Translations under genes and position numbers: made by a program
Assembly (NCBI GenBank): GCA_941918925.1
Contig: OW799233.1
Coordinates: 88,170,055-88,234,054 of the forward strand
Source of the DNA: Phyto melanocephala
Lineage: Eukaryota; Arthropoda; Insecta; Diptera; Rhinophoridae
DNA length: 64,000 nt
Reading direction: 5' to 3'
Shown here: piece after piece, positions 1-10,620 of the stretch
Position numbering within the stretch: position 1 is the stretch's first letter
How the letters are laid out: the number at the start of each line of letters is the position of its first letter
Notes under the pieces: generated by a model
Databases searched by the model: none
The model's input: only the letters and a program-made list of their open reading frames with translations
What the model was told of the DNA's origin: nothing

Positions 1-601
1 TTCTATGTGATAATGACAGAATATCTAGGAAAAGTTAGTCATCCGATACTAGCTGAGTGGAATGCATTTTCGAAACCAGCTACGGTTTCATCATCAGCAC
101 TCTTTTGATCAGAGCTACAAATGTTGTGTGTAAATATCAACTATTTAACTCAGTATTTAATGAAATTTGAAACATAGAATTATTTGTTCTAATTGATTTA
201 TGTATTTCATATAACATTGAGTTAGTACGAAATCTACCAACATCTGTTTTTCCTGTATTCTTTTTGCACGTCATTACCACAGGTAATTAATGGTTGCCTT
301 TAGCTACAGATCCACAGATGTCGCTAAAGCAATTTTTGCAATTATGCAGTTTCATTATATGTCACATGTGTTCTAAACAAGATGGTATTAGTTGAACAAT
401 GTTTTTATTTTTACACCATGCCCTGTGTTTGTTGTATTTTTAAAGTATTACATTTGAACTTTTAATTTTTAATTTGTATTATATTTTTATATTAGGCTAT
501 TAGTTCTATGTGATAATGACAGAGAATATCTAGGAAAAGTTAGTCATCCGATACTAGCTGAGTGGAATGCATTTTCGAAACCAGCTACGGTTTCATCATC
601 A
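1..601. repeat. Direct repeat of about 97 bp bracketing the first 600 bp
   Basis: Bases 1-97 recur almost exactly at about 503-600. The visible difference is a 2-bp insertion after the shared gataatgacag. The two copies sit about 500 bp apart in the same orientation. They could be the ends of a tandem duplication or fragments of an unrecognised repeat cut by the window edge. The sequence between them carries no recognisable gene. Confidence 0.7.
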
Positions 602-2070
602 TATATTTTTTTTGCTTAAATTAAAAAAAATTAAATTTGAAACAAAACTGCATCATTAGTTTTTTATTTAACGTTTTTGGACTTCTAAAATGTCAAAAAT
701 TGTTATCGTACGTAGACTTTTGTCGGCCACTGTAATCGATTTACTTTTAACATTAACAGAGAAAATAAAAGCTTGTAGGCGTTTTTGTTGTTGTCTCTGC
801 TTTTTAAATTGCACATTTAAATCAAACATTGATACTGGACATTTGACCATAGATGAGGCGACTAATAATAGGAAGGAAAGAAATAATTTTCATTGACCAT
901 AAATAATTAATTCCTTTTGCGATTTCATTTATTTTTGTTTTTGTATTTCACTAAATCTGATCAAATAAACAACATGTACAGCATGTTTTTATGACCAGTC
1001 TAACAGGGTTTGTGTCTTAAAAAGAATCTCATTTGGAATAAACTGTTACTATTCTCTTATTTGTACACAAATTAATTTAAATTTTGAAGTTATGTTACAA
1101 AAAAAAAAAAAAGTGAAACACTTGTTTGTATTGGAAAATGTCTCCTTTTCTGTGTCTGTAATCATGTCGTTTCTCTATTTATTACAACTCTTATGTGGTT
1201 TGGGTAGTTGTTGTGTGTGCTTTCCTAATCGTTGCAAAATCGATTTAATAAAAAATATTTAATCCATGGTTTTTAAATGCAATAATTATTAAATAAAATT
1301 TTTAATGTATTGATTAGTGGTCACCTAAGCAATGCCAGTCAAATTTGTTGCTAAAGATGCTTTGTCAGGAATTAAGATCTTAATAAATCTTTGCATAAAT
1401 CTCTGCATGCCATGTACGTAGTTTATGTTTAAGACTAGTTCGTCGATGCCTGATCAATGTCTAATTTGTGCCTATTTTATGTCTGACCTGTTTTAAGTTT
1501 GGTCTGTTCTGTATGTAATGTATAGCTTGCAAGGGTAGTTTGCATAAAAGAGTGAGTTCCGCTTATGTCTTTTTAAAGATTTTTTAATTTTCTAAAATTT
1601 TTTTTTAAGTATTTTTTTAAACATTTTATAAGATATCACAAGTCAGTCTGAAGTACCATAAACGTTTTTTTAAATCATTGAAAATTATTGAAGAGTCGGC
1701 TAAGATATATTATCAACCTTTCATAGGAAATATAACTTATACAATTGTTAGCTAATTTAACTTTAGTTTTTTACAGACTACACCTCAGTAAGCCATTAAA
1801 ACTTATAATCATCATAAACGTGACATGACACCATGACAATTATTATTTTAAGTGACACGGTAAATTTGCATCTGAACGAATACAAAAACAAACAAAATTT
1901 CCGATTTCGGCATTGTAGAACACTCAACTAGCGCTTGTGTTTGTTTGGAGTTTCTGTAGGCCATTTTAATAAACCACAGACCTTATAATCTCGACAAGAG
2001 TGTGAGAACTTATCAACTGAAGTTAAAAGTCGTCAAGATAAGCGATGCTTACTTAATCGACATCATATTA
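602..2070. other. No gene or element recognised
   Basis: AT-rich sequence. Two overlapping short reading frames around 668-896, on opposite strands, resemble no family I know. A good 3' splice-site look-alike (CTAAT, T-rich tract, ACAG) ends near 1776, but no convincing exon follows it. Confidence 0.5.
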
Positions 2071-2665
2071 AACAAGTAAGACCGCTATATCGTGCCGAAT
2101 CCGATAATAACCTTCAACGTCATGTACATAGATATAAACATCATATCGTAGCTAAGCCTGGATTATAGATTTCATATTTGATTTTTAATTGTTACAAAGT
2201 TAACTGTAGTAGAAGTCAACTCCTTTCATTTAATACCCATATTGTTGGGGTTAAAAAAATTTGCTCTGCCATTTTATTTCAGACGCCATCTTGGATTTAG
2301 CACTTTTTTTAATAGTTTACTATATTGTAACGGTCCAGACCTTCTATTTGATACCAATATTGTAGGGTTAAAGCTGATAAAGCCTTAACTATTATATGAC
2401 TCATATATTCGCTATTTAATCTACGACGCCATCTTGAATTTTTTGCTTTTAATAGCTAACTATATTTTAATAATTAAACCCTTTCATTTGATCTCTATAG
2501 TGGCTCTCTCGGTTGTATAAAAAGTATCGTTTTCCATTTGTAAATTTTAGGAAAAACACCGAAGCAGTTGTACTCTGGTGCTTATATCTCAGTTGGTTTC
2601 AAGGCGATTTGTTAGTTTTTAATAGAAATAATTTCTGAGATAACGGCTTATAATAATAATAAGAA
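2071..2665 (-). mobile_element. HINE (DINE-1/mini-me-like Helentron), reverse, 5'-truncated, long-body variant
   Basis: On the reverse strand the copy ends with the family 3' hairpin (gattcggcacga-type palindrome, then tatagcggt, cttacttgtt), starting here at 2071. The body has the long-variant landmarks: repeated gatggcgtc-type blocks and ggtatcaaatgaaagg-type blocks. These also occur in the copies at 19.2 and 41.6 kb. The promoter-like 5' end (accctt/gggtatata) is missing, so the copy is truncated. Confidence 0.7.
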
Positions 2666-3232
2666 ATGTTCACATTTACATAATAGTAATTGCGTCTATT
2701 TCGTTAAATATTTGCCTAATGTGAGCATACCTTAAGCGACTCTATGACAACCGTGTAGAATTATTCATTACAAAAACACTTATACTAAGAAGCTACTCCG
2801 GCGTGATCGGTTATGTGTAAAATTTTAATATTGCTTTATTTTGAGCCTTTATTAATCATACATCTGTCCACCCCTCAAGGATTGATTGAAAACGTACATA
2901 ATAAAATGCTTTAAATTGCTCTCCCGAAATCTAAAAACACATTCCAGAATTGCTGTGGGAATCTGTTTGAAGAACCACGAAGAATTACTTACGTGACTTG
3001 AATTCTGATATATTAGATTTATGTCCGAATCCAAATGAGTATTCCCGCTAAAATACTAAACCAAAATAATTAATTCCGACAGCAATTAATAAAAATGTGT
3101 GCAACTGTAATAAACAACAACATAAACATAACATAAAACTTTTCGATAGGTTGCTAAATTGTATCTATCTAGGTAAATGTCTTATACATAAGATCTTAAA
3201 TATTACATTATAATTTAGCCATTAATGAACTA
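2666..3232. other. No gene recognised; holds a short dispersed repeat
   Basis: A segment of about 40 bp near 2693-2732 (tctatttcgttaaatatttg, then cctaatgtga) recurs with few changes near 12901-12938. Flanking sequence differs, so it is a fragment of an unidentified repeat. Nothing else is recognisable. Confidence 0.4.
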
Positions 3233-4146
3233 AAGGGTGATATCTTAGCTATTATCTTTTTGGCAACACTGGTTTATACAGCTGACGCACGTTTCGTGTT
3301 TTGTTTCACTGTCAAATATTTTCAGTTTGGTCTATAATTTAACCATGAATCGTTTACAAACGAACAACGCTTGCAAATTATTGAATTTTATTATCAAAAT
3401 GCGTGCTCTGTTAAGAAAGTTCATCGCGCACTTCTAATCGAAAAATTGTGTTCAGCGACGAAGCTCATTTTTGGCTCAATGGGTACGCTAATAAGCAGAA
3501 TTGTCGATTTTGGAGTGAAGATCAGCCAGAAGCATTGCAAACGCTACCAATGCATCCCGAAAAAGTCACAGTTTGGTACGGCTTATGGGCTGGTGGCATC
3601 ATTGGACCGTACTTCTTCAAAGATGATGCGAATCGTAACGTAACTGTGAATGGTGAGCGCTACCGTGAGATAACATTAATGTAAGCAAGAGCTTACCTTG
3701 CATAACATGTGGTTTCAACAAGACGGTGCCACATGCCACACAGCACGCTTAACAATGGACTTATTGAGAGGCGAGTTCGGTGAACATTTTATTTTACGTT
3801 CGGGACCGGTCAATTGGCCGCCTAGATCGTGCGATTTAACGCCTTTAGACTATTTTTTGTGGGGCTATGTTAAAGCTCATGTCTATACACACATGCCCGC
3901 TTCAATTGACGCATTGGAAGACAACATTGAAGCATTTATTCATGAGCTACCGGCCGAAATGTTGGAAAGAGTATGCCAAAATTGGACTAAGCGGATGGAC
4001 CATTTGAGGCGCAGTCACGGTCAACATTTGCATAAAATAATCTTCAAACATTAAAAAATAACGATTCAAATAAAGACTTCATGCATTTTTCTAAATTTTA
4101 TGTGTTTTTTTTTAAACTTTCCTATAGCTCTTAAAAAATCACGCTT
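3233..4146 (+). mobile_element. Deleted mariner-like element, DD41D (rosa-like) group, copy 1
   Basis: The ends are inverted repeats: left aaagggtgatatcttagcta, right (reversed) aaagcgtgattttttaagag. Both are flanked by TA, the Tc1/mariner target. The length is about 914 bp against roughly 1.3 kb for full-length relatives. The missing sequence lies between the helix-turn-helix N-terminus and the first catalytic Asp. The element cannot be autonomous. Confidence 0.8.
3345..4054 (+). pseudogene. Broken DD41D mariner transposase, copy 1
   Basis: This is a transposase relic of the IS630-Tc1-mariner superfamily, whose intact members cut and paste DNA through three acidic residues. It opens with MNR at 3345 and loses frame within a few codons. 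The N-terminal helix-turn-helix then continues at 3371 (QIIEFYYQNACSVKKVHRAL). An internal deletion joins this to the FSDEAHFWLNGY block near 3451, which holds the first Asp. A second break near 3680, after VNGERYRE, removes a few residues. The rest runs open from WFQQDGATCHTA to the end at 4054. Between the Asp of QQDG and the Asp of TPLDY there are 41 residues, hence DD41D, the spacing of rosa-type elements. At least two frameshifts and one deletion make it dead. Confidence 0.85.
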
Positions 4147-5703
4147 TACTTCGATATGTTCTTGCCATTGTTAACACTAGTCCTTACTTAGTATCTGTTG
4201 GGAATATAAAGAAACTATTTAATAAAATATTCTTTTTATAATGTAGCTCCAAACAAAATTCATTGTAAACTGCTAATTTTAATAACACTAGCATTCCTTC
4301 ATAGCCAACTACTAACTCGTTTTGTTTTTGTTATAGATGTTGTTCTCCACTGATTCAAGTTATTTTAACACAAAAAAGTTCAGTCATAAATGAGGACGAA
4401 CTGGGGTAAAAAGTAAAGCAAAACAAAAACACTAGTTAGAGGAAAGAAATATGTTAACAGATCGATAATAAAAGTCAAAATAAATAATTAAACTGTAAAT
4501 AAATGAACGGACTAACGTCGATGGCAGCCTATTAGATGGCCTAAAGCGAGAAAGACAAACAGACAATTATCGTAACAAATTGACAAAGAAACTTGTCAAT
4601 AAGCAAGAGCCCCGTATGTAGATAGAGGAAAACTTTAATTTGGTATAAATTTCATTTAATGGCTGGAAGTTGTTTTTTTCCATTATTTTTTTGTTTAGTT
4701 TTTCCATGGCAACACCGAACAACAACGACAAGTGTTTCACTTATTGGAAAAAGTTTATACGAACAAATAGATATACATACAACAACATTAATGAAAAACC
4801 GCATGGTTTAGTGGGTTTTTAGGTGGTTCAACTACTAATATAAGATACACTTACATATGTACATGCAAACCATTTCAATATGAGCAAATTGGCTGAAAAA
4901 AAAGAAGCTAGATGACAAGTTGACCGACCAGTTAGTTGGCTGCCTTGCTACCAAATAAAAATATGTTTTATTTGTCATGTGTTTCACAGTAGCTTACTTG
5001 TTATCTCTTTCCACCCCTTTTCAAAATGTCATACAAAAGAGTTTATTTTTGTTATACATAAAACGTTTAATTTGATTTTAATACAATTTTCAGTTAATAT
5101 TGGAACTATAATTTTTTAGAACTTTTTTTTTTTATTTTGAAAAAAAGCACAACAAAAAGTTCATTAGCCCTTTGCACTACCTTTGAGGGTGAATTGTTTA
5201 TTGTTATATTTAATATTTAATTTGGTCGTGACAATTATTTGTTCGTTTTTCTATGATTGAATTTAAATTTGTTGAACAATAGTTCTTTTACGTGCCCAAG
5301 GTATTGCGTAATTTTGAGTCATTGACTTTTATACATTTAAACTTCTTTGGTAATAGGAAACAAACAAAAATCAATAGTAATTAAGGTGTCACATTAATAC
5401 ACTTTCAGGGCATATATTTTAGGCCTTTAAGAACATCCGTTATTTACTTCCATTTAATTCAATGTTATAACGTGGTTTTAGTGGGATCTACTGAAATTGT
5501 CTATTGATTGACTGGGTAAATTTTCTGTACGTAAAAAGTTAAGGTTGAAAATGCAGTGGACTTTTTAGTACTGAAAAGGGTATTAAGTCTAGTTGTCGTC
5601 TAAGAGTATAAATGTATGTAGCCTTAGAGGGTCCATCGCCAAAGTTGTAATAATAATAGTAATATCATCTGGGTTTACCGTTGACTTCATTTAATTTGCT
5701 CTA
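4147..5703. other. No gene or element recognised
   Basis: About 1.55 kb of AT-rich sequence with homopolymer runs. I see no inverted-repeat ends, transposase motifs or coding region in it. Confidence 0.4.
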
Positions 5704-5853
5704 AGGAGTAAGTCACAAAAAATTTATACACACTATTATAACCAACACTTATCCCTTGGACCAGCAATTTTTTTTAATGACATTAGATTTTAAAAATATG
5801 TATGACAGATATTATCTATTCTAAATCATTAATGTTCAACTTTTTCTCAGTCA

Positions 5854-6437
5854 AAATGGACAGAAAACAAAAAGTACGTGAAAAATAATTAAAACTTTTC
5901 AAAAATCTAATATGAACTTTTAAAAAAATAGTAAAATATCTTAAGGTTCATCGTTATACAGTTTTAAAAGTCACTTAACAGTATAAGGAAGACTTGAACA
6001 TTGAAAGAAAACTAGGATCAGGACGAAGGTCGTAGCAGATATTGGTAGAGCACAAGAAATTGAACAACTCTTTCGTAGAGAACCGAACAGTTTTATCCGA
6101 AACGTAGTCCGTAATTTTTAATGCTCTGATTCTTTTTTGCGCAGAGCCAAAAATGATGCTGGGTTGAAATCGCATAAAGTTCAGAAAGTTTGAGATCGCA
6201 TTGCGATCAAGAAATTAGAAGCATAAGAACGAGCCATAAAATTTAAATCAAATTTTATAAAAAAAAATACACACGTTGAGTTGTGGATGTTAAAACTTAG
6301 GTACTGGCAGACAACTTCCTGGTGTGGTTAATGGAAGAGGTAATGTTCAAAAACAAATAAAATTCCCCAAAAAGTTTCTTGTGTGACAAGCTTTTTGCAG
6401 TTGTGGCATAAAAAAATACAATCATTTGTGACATCCA
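5854..6437 (+). pseudogene. DD37E transposase relic, 5' part
   Basis: The relic opens MDRKQKVREK and then, through stops and frameshifts, matches the sister copy at 55 kb: LKLF, then FKKI, KYLKVHR, then YKEDLNIERK followed by a Gly/Arg-rich GSGRR. That is the helix-turn-helix N-terminus of this Tc1/mariner-related family. Further on, KFPKKFLV followed by CSCG (about 6355-6410) matches KFPKKFLVWQAISSCGK of the sister. Several in-frame stops make it non-functional. The reading continues after the Helitron at about 7930. Confidence 0.75.
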
Positions 6438-6618
6438 TCTAATTATATAAAAGTGAAACTCTGGTGTGTGTGTGTGTTAGCTATAGACTCCGAAACCGTA
6501 AAGCCGATCGGACTCAAACTTTGGCAAGTTGTTTTACACATTCCAGGGAGTGTTTATGGGTTGCAAAAAGTGGGCGGGGTCACGCCCATAAAAAATTTGT
6601 TATCATTTTTAGCTACTT

Positions 6619-7429
6619 AGGTTAGGTTAGATCTGGCAGCCGCCCGAAGGCATAGCTCACTTGGGTCCTCCGAGGGTCCCGTTGTGATACCGTAGGCACC
6701 ATCGCCCGTTTGTCTATGTCCTCTGGCCGTCGTTCCCCAGCCATCCTGTCCTGTTTACGAAGGTATGGATCTTTCCCAGTTCAACTGCGGAAAGACAAGT
6801 TTTACTTACAAGTATTCGTTGACCCAGAATCTGGCGTCTCAGGTCCCCGAATACAGGACAATTGCAGAGAAGATGTTCAGTCGTCTCCTCCTCTTCCTCG
6901 TTATCGCAACTGCTGCAGAAGTCGTTGTAAGGGATATTCAGCCTTTTCGCATGTGTACCTATAGGCCAGTGTCCGGTAATGACCGCTATGGGGTTCTTAA
7001 GGTGGATTCGGGGCATATTCACTGCATATTGCGTCCTATGCACATCCATGTCAGGCTAGATCTTTCTGGTTTTCAAACAAGTGGGTTCTCTCACCCATCT
7101 TTCCTTGGCATCCAAATAGAATCGATGCGAGATTAGCTGCTTACCCTTCGATAAGGGAATACCCAAAGCACAACTGGATTCAACCGAATCTAAGGTGGTA
7201 CCGGCTTTTGCAAGTGCATCAGCTCTATTATTACCATCAATATCCCCATGTCCTGGAACCCAGACAAGGGTAACCGTCGAATGTCTCGCTATCTCCTCAA
7301 GAGACACCCGGCATTCCTGGGCAATTTTCGATGTGCTGTACACACTCTCAAGGGACCTAATAGCCGCCTTGCTGTCAGTAAATATATAAATATCCCTGCC
7401 AGATATTTCATTATACTGAATCTGTTCTG
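6619..7429 (-). mobile_element. 5'-truncated non-LTR retrotransposon (RNase H-bearing, R1/I/Loa-like)
   Basis: This reverse-oriented insert of 811 bp lies inside the Helitron. It is bounded by a 13-bp target duplication (tttttagctactt at 6606-6618 and 7430-7442). The 3' tail, read on the reverse strand, is a short ctaacctaacctaa repeat rather than poly(A). Only the 3' part of the coding region is present, as expected from target-primed reverse transcription that stopped early. Confidence 0.85.
6714..7428 (-). pseudogene. Non-LTR ORF2 C-terminus: RNase H and Cys-rich tail
   Basis: The frame runs without shift from about 7428 to 6714, with one TAG at 7056-7058. It begins inside an RNase H domain: IYIFTDSKAAI carries a catalytic Asp and VWVPGHGDIDGNNRADALAK carries the late His/Asp region. 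After the stop come ITGHWPIGTHAKRL and a Cys/His cluster, CSSCDNEEEEETTEHLLC. That cluster is typical of the C-terminus of RNase H-containing non-LTR elements (R1/I/Loa-type clades; I cannot fix the clade). The endonuclease and reverse transcriptase are absent because of 5' truncation. A related tail fragment lies at 16.4-16.8 kb. Confidence 0.85.
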
Positions 7430-7557
7430 TTTTTAGCTACTTGCACTGCACCGATTTTTCTGAAACTTTGCACACATATTGAGCTGTCATGACTATACGG
7501 TTTCGTAATGTGAAAAGTGGGCAGTACCACCACCATTAAAAATAAGTTATTATTCTC

Positions 7558-7787
7558 AGCTATTTCCACGCATTCCAATGGCTTCTACCGATTTGCCTTC
7601 CAACTTCAAGCGACAACAGCTTCCAGTTCGTCTTGCCTTCGCTATAACCATCAACAAAGCACAAGGACAGTCTCTGCGTGTTGCAGAATTGAATTTAAAA
7701 AAATTCCTGCTTTTCACATGGCTAGCTGTACGTCGCATGCTCCAGAGCGGAAACACCAAAGCATTTTTTAATTTTTACAGCAATTGA
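7558..7787 (+). pseudogene. Helitron Pif1-like helicase C-terminal remnant
   Basis: The segment reads LFPRIPMAS, then LPSNFKRQQLPVRLAFAIT followed by INKAQGQSL. This is the conserved late block of the Pif1-family helicase domain in Helitron Rep/Hel proteins, in which TINKAQGQS is a core motif. After NLKK the frame slips. The neighbouring frame continues PAFHMASCTS and KHQSIF, matching the SHGQLYVACSR-type final motif. Only this C-terminal scrap remains, so the Helitron derives from an autonomous parent but is defective. Confidence 0.8.
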
Positions 7788-7925
7788 AAAAACCGAAAAT
7801 ATTGTATTCTCACTTGTATTAAAATAAAAATCAACAAAATATTATTTTTTTTAATATATTCAATTAAAATTCAGAATCCATTTTATTCATAAAGGGGCGT
7901 AGCAACGCGTGCCGGGCTTGGCTAG

Positions 7926-8215
7926 TAAAAATATATATTACGAAGAGTCTACAAAAACGGCTTTTAACATTTTTCAAACCGCACATAGTGCATTCATATT
8001 TTTAGCTCGATTTGGCATCATGGCACTATTGAAAATAGGCCATTGAGTGGTATTCAAATATTGTAAATTTTGTAACATGGGAGTAAAATCCATCCAAATG
8101 CCCGCAACTTCGGCCCGTGGAAAGGTAGGCTTATATTAAAGAAAGAATTGAAGAATATATATCCCAGGATATAAGCGAGAAAATGGTAAGGGAAGCAACT
8201 ATAAAATATTTATAA
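7926..8215 (+). pseudogene. DD37E transposase relic, 3' part
   Basis: This is the continuation of the transposase beyond the Helitron: IYYEE/YITKSLQKR, then LDLASWHY, WYSN, FVTWE and CPQLRPVER. It aligns with EIYITKCLQ, FWPDLASCHYGK, WYSKNN and ELRPVESY of the sister copy at 54.2-54.5 kb. LDLASWHY marks the second catalytic Asp and RPVE the catalytic Glu. Stops and frameshifts are frequent. Confidence 0.75.
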
Positions 8216-8218
8216 ACA

Positions 8219-8252
8219 CCAAGTTTAAGTTTAAGTTTAAGTTTAAGTTTAT
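8219..8252. repeat. Hexamer array (AAGTTT)n
   Basis: About five consecutive copies of aagttt/tttaag, in the 3' non-coding part of the DD37E element. Confidence 0.85.
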
Positions 8253-8398
8253 AAATACCAAGTAGTATTGGATTATTTTAATATTTCATGAATTTGTACA
8301 ATATTTGAATAAATTTTGATATTTTCAAGAATTTTTATATTGAACCGTTTAAGTTTTATTCGACTTAATACGTTTTAAGTTTTTTCTGACACACTTTT

Positions 8399-9640
8399 TA
8401 ATTCTACCAGTGTCAATTGAGGCATTTTGTACGTGGTTACTGATTCTACAGTTGTTTAGCAGTGTACTTGAAACTGTAGTTTTGTGCAGGTGTACACCCC
8501 ATATATTTAAAAAAAAATTAGCGCGTGCTTTGAAGTGCCATGTTTTTTTTTTTAGTGTTTTATCTTCGCTTGACGTTTTTGTTTAATTTTCCCATTTAAA
8601 ACCTCATGCCATTTCCTCAACAGATTCGCATGCAAATTTACTACTTTATCTTCAGCTTGAATTTATTTAATTGTTAGACTTGATAGTTGATTGCAGATTC
8701 ATTTAAAACTCTTTTAACCACATCAACATAAACGGTCAATAAACTGTGAAGATTAAAGAAAATCGCTTAATAAATTAATTTTTAAATGATAATTAAAACA
8801 AAATTGTATTATTTGATTTCCTAAGTATTATTGTTAAATTAAGAAATATGATTGATTTGATGTTATTTAAATGAACATTGAGAAATAAATACAAAATTTT
8901 TAATATTTACTGTCTTATTCGTAAAAAGTATTGAAGGCTTGAAAAACTAAGTTTCTATGGAAACGTGGTAAATAAACCTCTTATAAAGCTGTTTTAAGTG
9001 TTATGAATTAGACTGTTAATATTTAAAGTTCTTATAATTATTTTTTAAATATAATATTTCGGTTGGCTTTGTTGGCATTATGGAAGCCCAATTTTCAACT
9101 ACATTTGCAGCTGAATCTCGTCAATGACCTGATGAATTTTTGTTGTTGTACAATAAGTTGTTGGTTTGGTTGCACAATACAATGACTTCACACGACCCTG
9201 GCAAGCAATTATGTGGACTATATCAGTAACATTTTAATAAAATATTTTCTTTAGAAGATCGCTCCGTTGGGAAATATGCATGCAATAAACATCCTATAAA
9301 AATTGAGTGCTAAATAATTGGAAACTGGCTTAATTTTATTTAAGTCAAAGTAAGAAATTAAATATTGCAATAAATAAATATTAAAAAAAAAATCATAAAG
9401 CGGTGAGTCCTTAAATACAAGTTTAAGAAAATTTGCATCTAAAATTATTTATCAAGAGTTAGGCCTTCAGTTCAGTTTGTGCGTTAATTTTTAAAATTAT
9501 TAGTTTATTGTTAATAAAAACAACAAAAAAAAAACAACCTCGTCCAGTGTGTTCAGTTAGAAACATTAACTCGTCGTCGTTCTCAGAAACAAAATAAATG
9601 TCGCAGTTCTTCGAGGAAATTTTTGTATAAAAACCTCGTT
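8399..9640. other. No gene or element recognised
   Basis: AT-rich sequence with poly-T and poly-A runs. No coding region or terminal repeat is visible. Confidence 0.4.
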
Positions 9641-10245
9641 ATGAAGGCTTGCAAAGTTTAATTAGTGCAACAACTGAAGCCTCATGATCATTCGATGTGT
9701 ATTCGGTTAGACAAATTGACTTCAAAACGCTTGTGCAAATACGAGCATTTTTACCGAAAAATCATTCTTTTTGGTGGAGCCCATTTCCACTTCGGAAGAT
9801 ATGTCAGTAAGTAAAATTGTCAAATTTTTGCCTTATAAAATCAGAACGTCTTAAGTGAGAATCAATCAACAACGATTGACCACTTTTTGCGGATTTAATG
9901 GTAAAGTAACAACCGCTACGATACGAGCATTGCCGTATCTTTCCCAAGGCATTTTTTGTTTTCAAAAGATGACAATGTCATGAATGACTTTTGGTTTCAG
10001 CAACTTGCCACATAGTCAACGTATTAATCGAAATTTTGGCTACCGTTCCGAAAGCCAAATAAACAGACAAAATTTTAATGTTAAAGATAAATGTAATGAT
10101 TTGAATTGTCCAGAGACTGTTGAAGGCATTGATACATGAAATCAAAGTTAATTTTTACAAAACGCGTGGCTCTTATGGCGAATTATACTTGGAAGCTTTG
10201 GAAGCAAATGTGCATTATTACCAGTTTCAACGCCTCTGCAGTACA
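9640..10245 (+). pseudogene. Highly decayed mariner transposase (DD41D-like)
   Basis: No open frame survives. Scanning the three forward frames gives ordered matches to mariner transposases: LQPHDHSMCIRL (matching LKPRDLPMRIRF), FYRKIILFGGAHFHFGRYVS (first Asp lost; normally FSDEAHF), NDFWFQQLAT (normally WFQQDGATCHTA), and KCNDLNCPETVEGID (normally the VKDKCY.DKPETIEAL segment). The order and spacing fit one transposase from its middle to near the C-terminus. It is an old fossil, much older than the copies at 3.2 and 57.8 kb. Confidence 0.65.
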
Positions 10246-10422
10246 ACTTGCTTCCCTGTAAGGAACAAGAATATAAAAGTGTAACAGTAAGCGCATACTT
10301 ATATCTTTGTCGTTAAGCAAAAAGATCTTAAATTAAAATCTTCAGTTCTTGTTTAATAAAGTGTGTATTTTTGTGAATTATTGTCAAAAGAGCAAATAAG
10401 ATTGGAAGCAGTTGAGCAGTTA

Positions 10423-10620
10423 AGAGCTGTTTGAACCAATCTCATACGGAACACTGTATTCGATTATAGGTGACTCGTCATAGCCATAGAAAACAATTGC
10501 ATTTTAGTTTTCCGCGCTAACCATAAACAGCTGTTGTTAGACATGTTTGCTTTTTCTGATTTGTTGAAATGAAAGGAACAAATGAACAGATAAACAGCTG
10601 TTTATGGTTATGGCAGCTCT
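10423..10620. repeat. Inverted repeat with CAGCTG-centred arms
   Basis: The left arm taaccataaacagctgtt (10518-10535) and right arm aacagctgtttatggtta (10593-10610) are inverted copies separated by about 57 bp. Outer agagctg (near 10423) and cagctct (near 10614) may mark the ends of a small MITE. Only the inner arms are certain. Confidence 0.5.

Larger units (their letters stand above)
6438..7925 (+). mobile_element. Helitron with helicase remnant, interrupted by a non-LTR insertion
   Basis: Helitrons begin with TC, end with CTRR and insert between A and T. This one begins TCTAATTATATAAAAGTG directly after an A and ends GGGCTTGGCTAG directly before a T. A GC-rich potential hairpin (gcgtagcaacgcg region) lies just inside the 3' end. 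Joining the flanks restores the DD37E reading frame region, confirming the boundaries. The host-like text (gtgggcgggg, cacgccc) resembles the second Helitron at 51.4 kb. Confidence 0.85.
5704..8398 (+). mobile_element. DD37E (ITmD37E-like) transposon copy 1, split by a Helitron
   Basis: The left end aggagtaagtcacaaaaaat and the right end (reversed: aaaaagtgtgtcagaaaaaa) match the ends of the better-preserved copy at 54040-55319. Both ends abut TA. Removing the Helitron at 6438-7925 leaves about 1.2 kb, close to the 1.28 kb of the sister copy. The 3' inverted repeat (8340-8398) aligns well with the sister's terminal region. A hexamer array lies just inside the 3' end. Confidence 0.75.

Noticed and set aside
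1751..1800. CTAAT, T tract and ACAG followed by a possible short exon
   Set aside because: The acceptor is good, but the following sequence offers no exon with a convincing donor or homology.
6600..6640. taggttaggtta resembling the insect telomere repeat TTAGG
   Set aside because: Only about two units, located exactly at the 3' tail of the reversed non-LTR insertion and next to its target duplication. It is an element tail, not telomeric DNA.
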